Source: Solirubrobacterales bacterium (lineage in GTDB: Bacteria > Actinomycetota > Thermoleophilia > Solirubrobacterales > Solirubrobacteraceae). Taken from it: a DNA stretch of 7,200 nt. The notes beneath the pieces were generated by a model. It did no database searches, was not told the DNA's origin, and saw only the letters and a list, made by a program, of their open reading frames with translations. Within the stretch, counting starts at the first letter, position 1. The number at the start of each line of letters is the position of its first letter. Shown here in pieces: positions 4,823 to 7,200 of this stretch. The translations under genes and the position numbers were made by a program. The stretch is taken from positions 1 through 7,200 of the forward strand of contig WQXW01000086.1 in the NCBI GenBank assembly GCA_009781575.1, read 5' to 3'.

Positions 4823-6813
4823 GCGGGAGGTCCTTGACGCGCGCTATCGGGGCAGGGATGCTCTGCGGATGGGCGTTGATGGCCGCCACGCCCGGCCCGG
4901 CCCCGGCTGCCACGCCCGTGCGATCGCCGCTCCCGGGCTTCCCCCGCTTCCGCGGCGTGATGCTCGTCAAAGACGGCTCCCCGGCGAGCGTGAGCCGTGA
5001 ACGGGCGATCTCCACCGCGCTGAAAGCGGCCAAAGCCGAAGGCGCGCCGGGGTCGCTGAAAGCCGCCGAAACGGGGCCCACCCCCAACTGCAGCAAGGGC
5101 GCCGACCCCGGCGCCGATCTCTGCTACTGGGGAGGCCAGGTGGTGCACGCGCACACCGTCCACCTGATCTTTTGGGAAGGGACGCCAGAACAGAAACATC
5201 CGATCGGCGCCCCCTACAAGGCGCTGATCGAGAAATACTTCGAAGGGGTGCGCGACGCCAGCAGCCGCAGCTCCAACGTCTACTCCGTCGGCGCCCAGTA
5301 CGGCGAAGAAAGCGCCCCCGGCGTTTACAAGCCCGGCGAATACAAGGTCTCCTTCGAAGCGGAATCTGACGTGCTCTCCAAAGACACAAAACCCCTCCCG
5401 GCATCCGGCACCACGGCGGGGCTCTGCGAAGACGCCGCAACTCCCAACGGGATCTGTGTCACCGACACCGACCTGCAGCAGGAGATCACGAACGCTCGTG
5501 CGGCTGCGAATCTCCAGGGCAACACGTGGGGAGCCGGGCTGGGCAACGTTTACTTTGTGTTCACCCCCGCGGGGGTCGGCGGGTGCTTCAACGGCGCGGG
5601 CGAAAAAACATCGGAAGAAAATGCCTGCGCGCTGGCGCCCGGCGGTTACTGCGCTTACCACAAGAGCTTCGAACCCAACAAAGAAACCGTGCTGTACGGC
5701 AGCATCCCCGACAGCGGCAACGTGTCTGGCTGCGACGCATTCGAGCATCCAAACGGGGAAGCAGCGGAAGGCGCCGACGGGACGCTCGATTCCGCAAGCC
5801 ACGAGCACAACGAGATAATCACCGACCCACTCGAACACGGTTGGTTCGACGCGATCGGCCAGGAGGTTGGTGACAAGTGCGCCAGTCCGCCGAATACCTT
5901 CGACCCCTACGGTGTTGCGATCGGCGGCGCGCCGGCGACGATGGTCAGCGAAACAGAAATCATCCCCGGTACCCTTTTCAACCAGGAAATCAGCGGCGGG
6001 CACTACTACCTGCAGAGCGAGTGGAGCAACCGGGCCGGCGAGTTCGAAGGGGGCTGCGCGCAGCGTATGCTGCCCACGGAATTCACGCCGCCGGCGGGGG
6101 CGACGGCAACCACACCGGCCGCGTTCAACGGCGCGGCCTCCGGTGAAGCGGGCGATCCGGCGGTGTACTGGATGTGGGACTTCGGCGACGGCATGCAAAC
6201 GGGCACCCCGGAAGCGAGCGCGTCACACACATACGCCCGCTCGGGCAATTACAACGTCACCCTCACCGCGGTCGACAGGTACGGCAACACCAACACGCTC
6301 ACCAAGACGGTGCACGTGGGCCCCGCGCCACCGCCGCCGCCGCCGCCCACGGGGCCGCCGCAGATCGTGACCAACACCGTGACGGTCAAAGAACCCGCGC
6401 CGCCGCTGACTCACCTGGGCGTGGCCGAACTGGCCAGCGCACTCGGGCTGCCCGGGCCCGGCGCCACGCTCTCGGGGGCGGGGAGCATTGCGCTGGGCCA
6501 CGCCGCATGCCCACCGGCGTGCGCGGTGACAGCCAGCCTCTACGCATCGGCGCCGGCCGCCAAGCACCACAAGAAGAAGACCGCCAAACAGCTCCTGATC
6601 GGCACCGTCCATCTGACGATCGCCACCAAAGGGACCGGCACGATCGCGATGAGCCTCAACGGAACGGGCAGCAAACTGCTGCACGCCAAGCACAGGCTCA
6701 CGGCGCAGCTGCGGCTCTCGGTCGAAGATGTGCTGGGCGGCAGCTGGCAGCTCACGCGCTCGCTCGTGCTGAGTGGCGGCGGCGCGGGCGCGCACAGCAA
6801 ACGCGCTCGCTGA
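4819..6813 (+). CDS. Large secreted protein: EXORDIUM/PHI-1-like region with HEHNE motif, PKD domain, C-terminal orphan domain
   Basis: The 664-residue product begins with a signal peptide (basic start, hydrophobic residues about 9-23, likely cleavage after APA near 28-30), so it is exported. Residues about 105-415 include VHLIFWEG (114-121), a Cys-rich region, and SHEHNEIITDP (327-337) followed by EVGDKC (349-354). This layout resembles plant EXORDIUM/PHI-1 proteins and bacterial relatives, where HExxE, a following T-N/D-P and a later acidic-D-x-C suggest a zincin-like metal site. A PKD domain covers about 420-500 with WDFGDG at 453-458. A polyproline linker (503-510) leads to a C-terminal beta-rich region (about 530-652) containing CPPAC and the basic patch HHKKK. 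The predicted mature part has 12 cysteines, so disulfides are plausible. There is no membrane anchor or sortase motif. Codons favour GAA and AAA, unlike neighbours. Protease activity and substrate are unproven. Confidence 0.8.
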   Translation: MSGRSLTRAIGAGMLCGWALMAATPGPAPAATPVRSPLPGFPRFRGVMLVKDGSPASVSRERAISTALKAAKAEGAPGSLKAAETGPTPNCSKGADPGADLCYWGGQVVHAHTVHLIFWEGTPEQKHPIGAPYKALIEKYFEGVRDASSRSSNVYSVGAQYGEESAPGVYKPGEYKVSFEAESDVLSKDTKPLPASGTTAGLCEDAATPNGICVTDTDLQQEITNARAAANLQGNTWGAGLGNVYFVFTPAGVGGCFNGAGEKTSEENACALAPGGYCAYHKSFEPNKETVLYGSIPDSGNVSGCDAFEHPNGEAAEGADGTLDSASHEHNEIITDPLEHGWFDAIGQEVGDKCASPPNTFDPYGVAIGGAPATMVSETEIIPGTLFNQEISGGHYYLQSEWSNRAGEFEGGCAQRMLPTEFTPPAGATATTPAAFNGAASGEAGDPAVYWMWDFGDGMQTGTPEASASHTYARSGNYNVTLTAVDRYGNTNTLTKTVHVGPAPPPPPPPTGPPQIVTNTVTVKEPAPPLTHLGVAELASALGLPGPGATLSGAGSIALGHAACPPACAVTASLYASAPAAKHHKKKTAKQLLIGTVHLTIATKGTGTIAMSLNGTGSKLLHAKHRLTAQLRLSVEDVLGGSWQLTRSLVLSGGGAGAHSKRAR

Positions 6814-6825
6814 GGCGCATTCCGC

Positions 6826-6831
6826 CACAAT
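6826..6831 (+). promoter_or_regulatory. Possible leaderless -10 element before the hisC-like start
   Basis: CACAAT lies 7 nt before the ATG at 6839 in a 25-nt gap lacking a Shine-Dalgarno sequence. It parallels GACAAT before aroH. No -35 box is recognised. Confidence 0.3.
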
Positions 6832-6838
6832 TGGCCCC

Positions 6839-7200
6839 ATGGCGCTCGAGTTCTCCCAGCGGATCGCGCAGATCCCGGTCTACCCGGCCGCGGAGGGCTA
6901 CGCGCAGGATGGATCGGTGGCGCGCCTGGCCAGCAACGAGTCGCCCTATCCGCCGCTGGATGCGGTGCGCGAGGCGATCGCGCGGGAGCTCGGCAAGCTC
7001 GGCGTCGTCTGGTCCTGCAACGCCAAGGCCAATGTGCCGCGCGCCACGCTCAAGGTCATGGGCGACAACGGCCTGAGACTCCTGCTGGTCGGCTATGAGA
7101 GCGGCAACCAGCAGATCCTCCACAACATCAAGAAGGGCATGCGGGTCGACGTCGCCAAAAGGTTCGCCAAGGATTGCCGCGAACTCGGCATCCGGATCCA
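6839..7200 (+). CDS. Chimeric partial frame: HisC-type aminotransferase N-terminus joined to HpnJ-like radical SAM segment
   Basis: An ATG-initiated frame runs open to the window end (120 full codons). Residues 1 to about 50 are the N-terminus of a histidinol-phosphate or aromatic aminotransferase of the HisC family, with the typical RLASNESPYPPLDAVREAIA. This family transfers an amino group by pyridoxal phosphate, and next to chorismate mutase it may serve phenylalanine/tyrosine synthesis. The expected continuation (an RYPD-type motif, then the cofactor domain) is missing. Instead residues about 51-120 match the middle of HpnJ. The start follows the secreted-protein gene by 25 nt. The frame is unbroken but joins two incomplete domains, so a working product from this form is doubtful. 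An assembly chimera is the favoured reading; a true recombinant gene is possible. Confidence 0.75.
   Translation, partial: MALEFSQRIAQIPVYPAAEGYAQDGSVARLASNESPYPPLDAVREAIARELGKLGVVWSCNAKANVPRATLKVMGDNGLRLLLVGYESGNQQILHNIKKGMRVDVAKRFAKDCRELGIRI
6989..7200 (+). other. hpnJ: Internal fragment of HpnJ-like hopanoid B12-binding radical SAM protein
   Basis: The translated segment contains WSCNAKANVP, NGLRLLLVGYESGNQQI, LHNIKKGMRVDVAKRF and CRELGIRI. I recognise these as the part of HpnJ that follows its CxxxCxxC cluster motif. HpnJ is a cobalamin-binding radical SAM enzyme assigned to cyclitol ether head-group formation on bacteriohopanetetrol in proteobacteria and some other hopanoid makers. The B12-binding domain and cluster cysteines are absent because the fragment begins mid-domain. 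Codons such as AGA, AGG, AAA and GAA appear here more than in the window's housekeeping genes. Recognition is from memory of the family, without a search. Confidence 0.72.

Noticed and set aside
4552..6198. Long minus-strand open frame (548 codons) opposite aroH and the secreted-protein gene
   Set aside because: It crosses a gene boundary, shows no recognisable domain, and lies opposite clear aroH, PHI-1-like and PKD signatures.

Overview
This is a high-GC, tightly packed bacterial window. GTG and TTG starts, overlapping or nearly touching stop and start codons, several starts with almost no room for a 5' leader, and the gene content (trpS, scpA, scpB, rluB-type pseudouridine synthase, aroH-type chorismate mutase, start of a hisC-like gene) suggest an actinobacterium. 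The class Thermoleophilia / order Solirubrobacterales is my best guess. That assignment is inference from style and gene order and has not been searched.

Layout: positions 9-2465 hold a plus-strand run trpS-scpA-scpB, with scpA starting 4 nt after trpS and scpB starting inside the scpA stop (TTGA). These genes make tryptophanyl-tRNA and the two non-SMC subunits of the chromosome-condensing SMC-ScpAB complex. A 167-nt convergent gap (2466-2632) carries a hexamer repeat, a striking 70-bp imperfect dyad and a perfect 14-bp palindrome. rlmN (radical SAM rRNA/tRNA methyltransferase) follows on the minus strand. A gap of only 23 bp with a hyphenated dyad separates it from the divergent rluB-like gene, which is followed closely by aroH. 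Thus rlmN appears inserted, inverted, into an otherwise familiar scpA-scpB-rluB block.

From 4819 to 6813 lies a large secreted protein of 664 residues. It has a signal peptide, an EXORDIUM/PHI-1-like region with a metalloprotease-like HEHNE motif, a PKD domain, a polyproline linker and an orphan C-terminal domain. Its codon choice (many GAA and AAA) differs clearly from the GAG/AAG-rich housekeeping neighbours. It separates aroH from the aminotransferase gene start at 6839, so it looks like an accessory insertion into an aromatic amino acid cluster.

The last frame, 6839 to the window end, begins as a histidinol-phosphate/aromatic aminotransferase. After about 50 codons it changes, in frame, into the middle of a HpnJ-type hopanoid radical SAM enzyme. 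The most economical explanation is a chimeric assembly junction near 6980-6998. A genuine fusion would be surprising because neither half is a complete functional domain. This junction and the secreted HEHNE-PKD protein are the two items most worth a second look.
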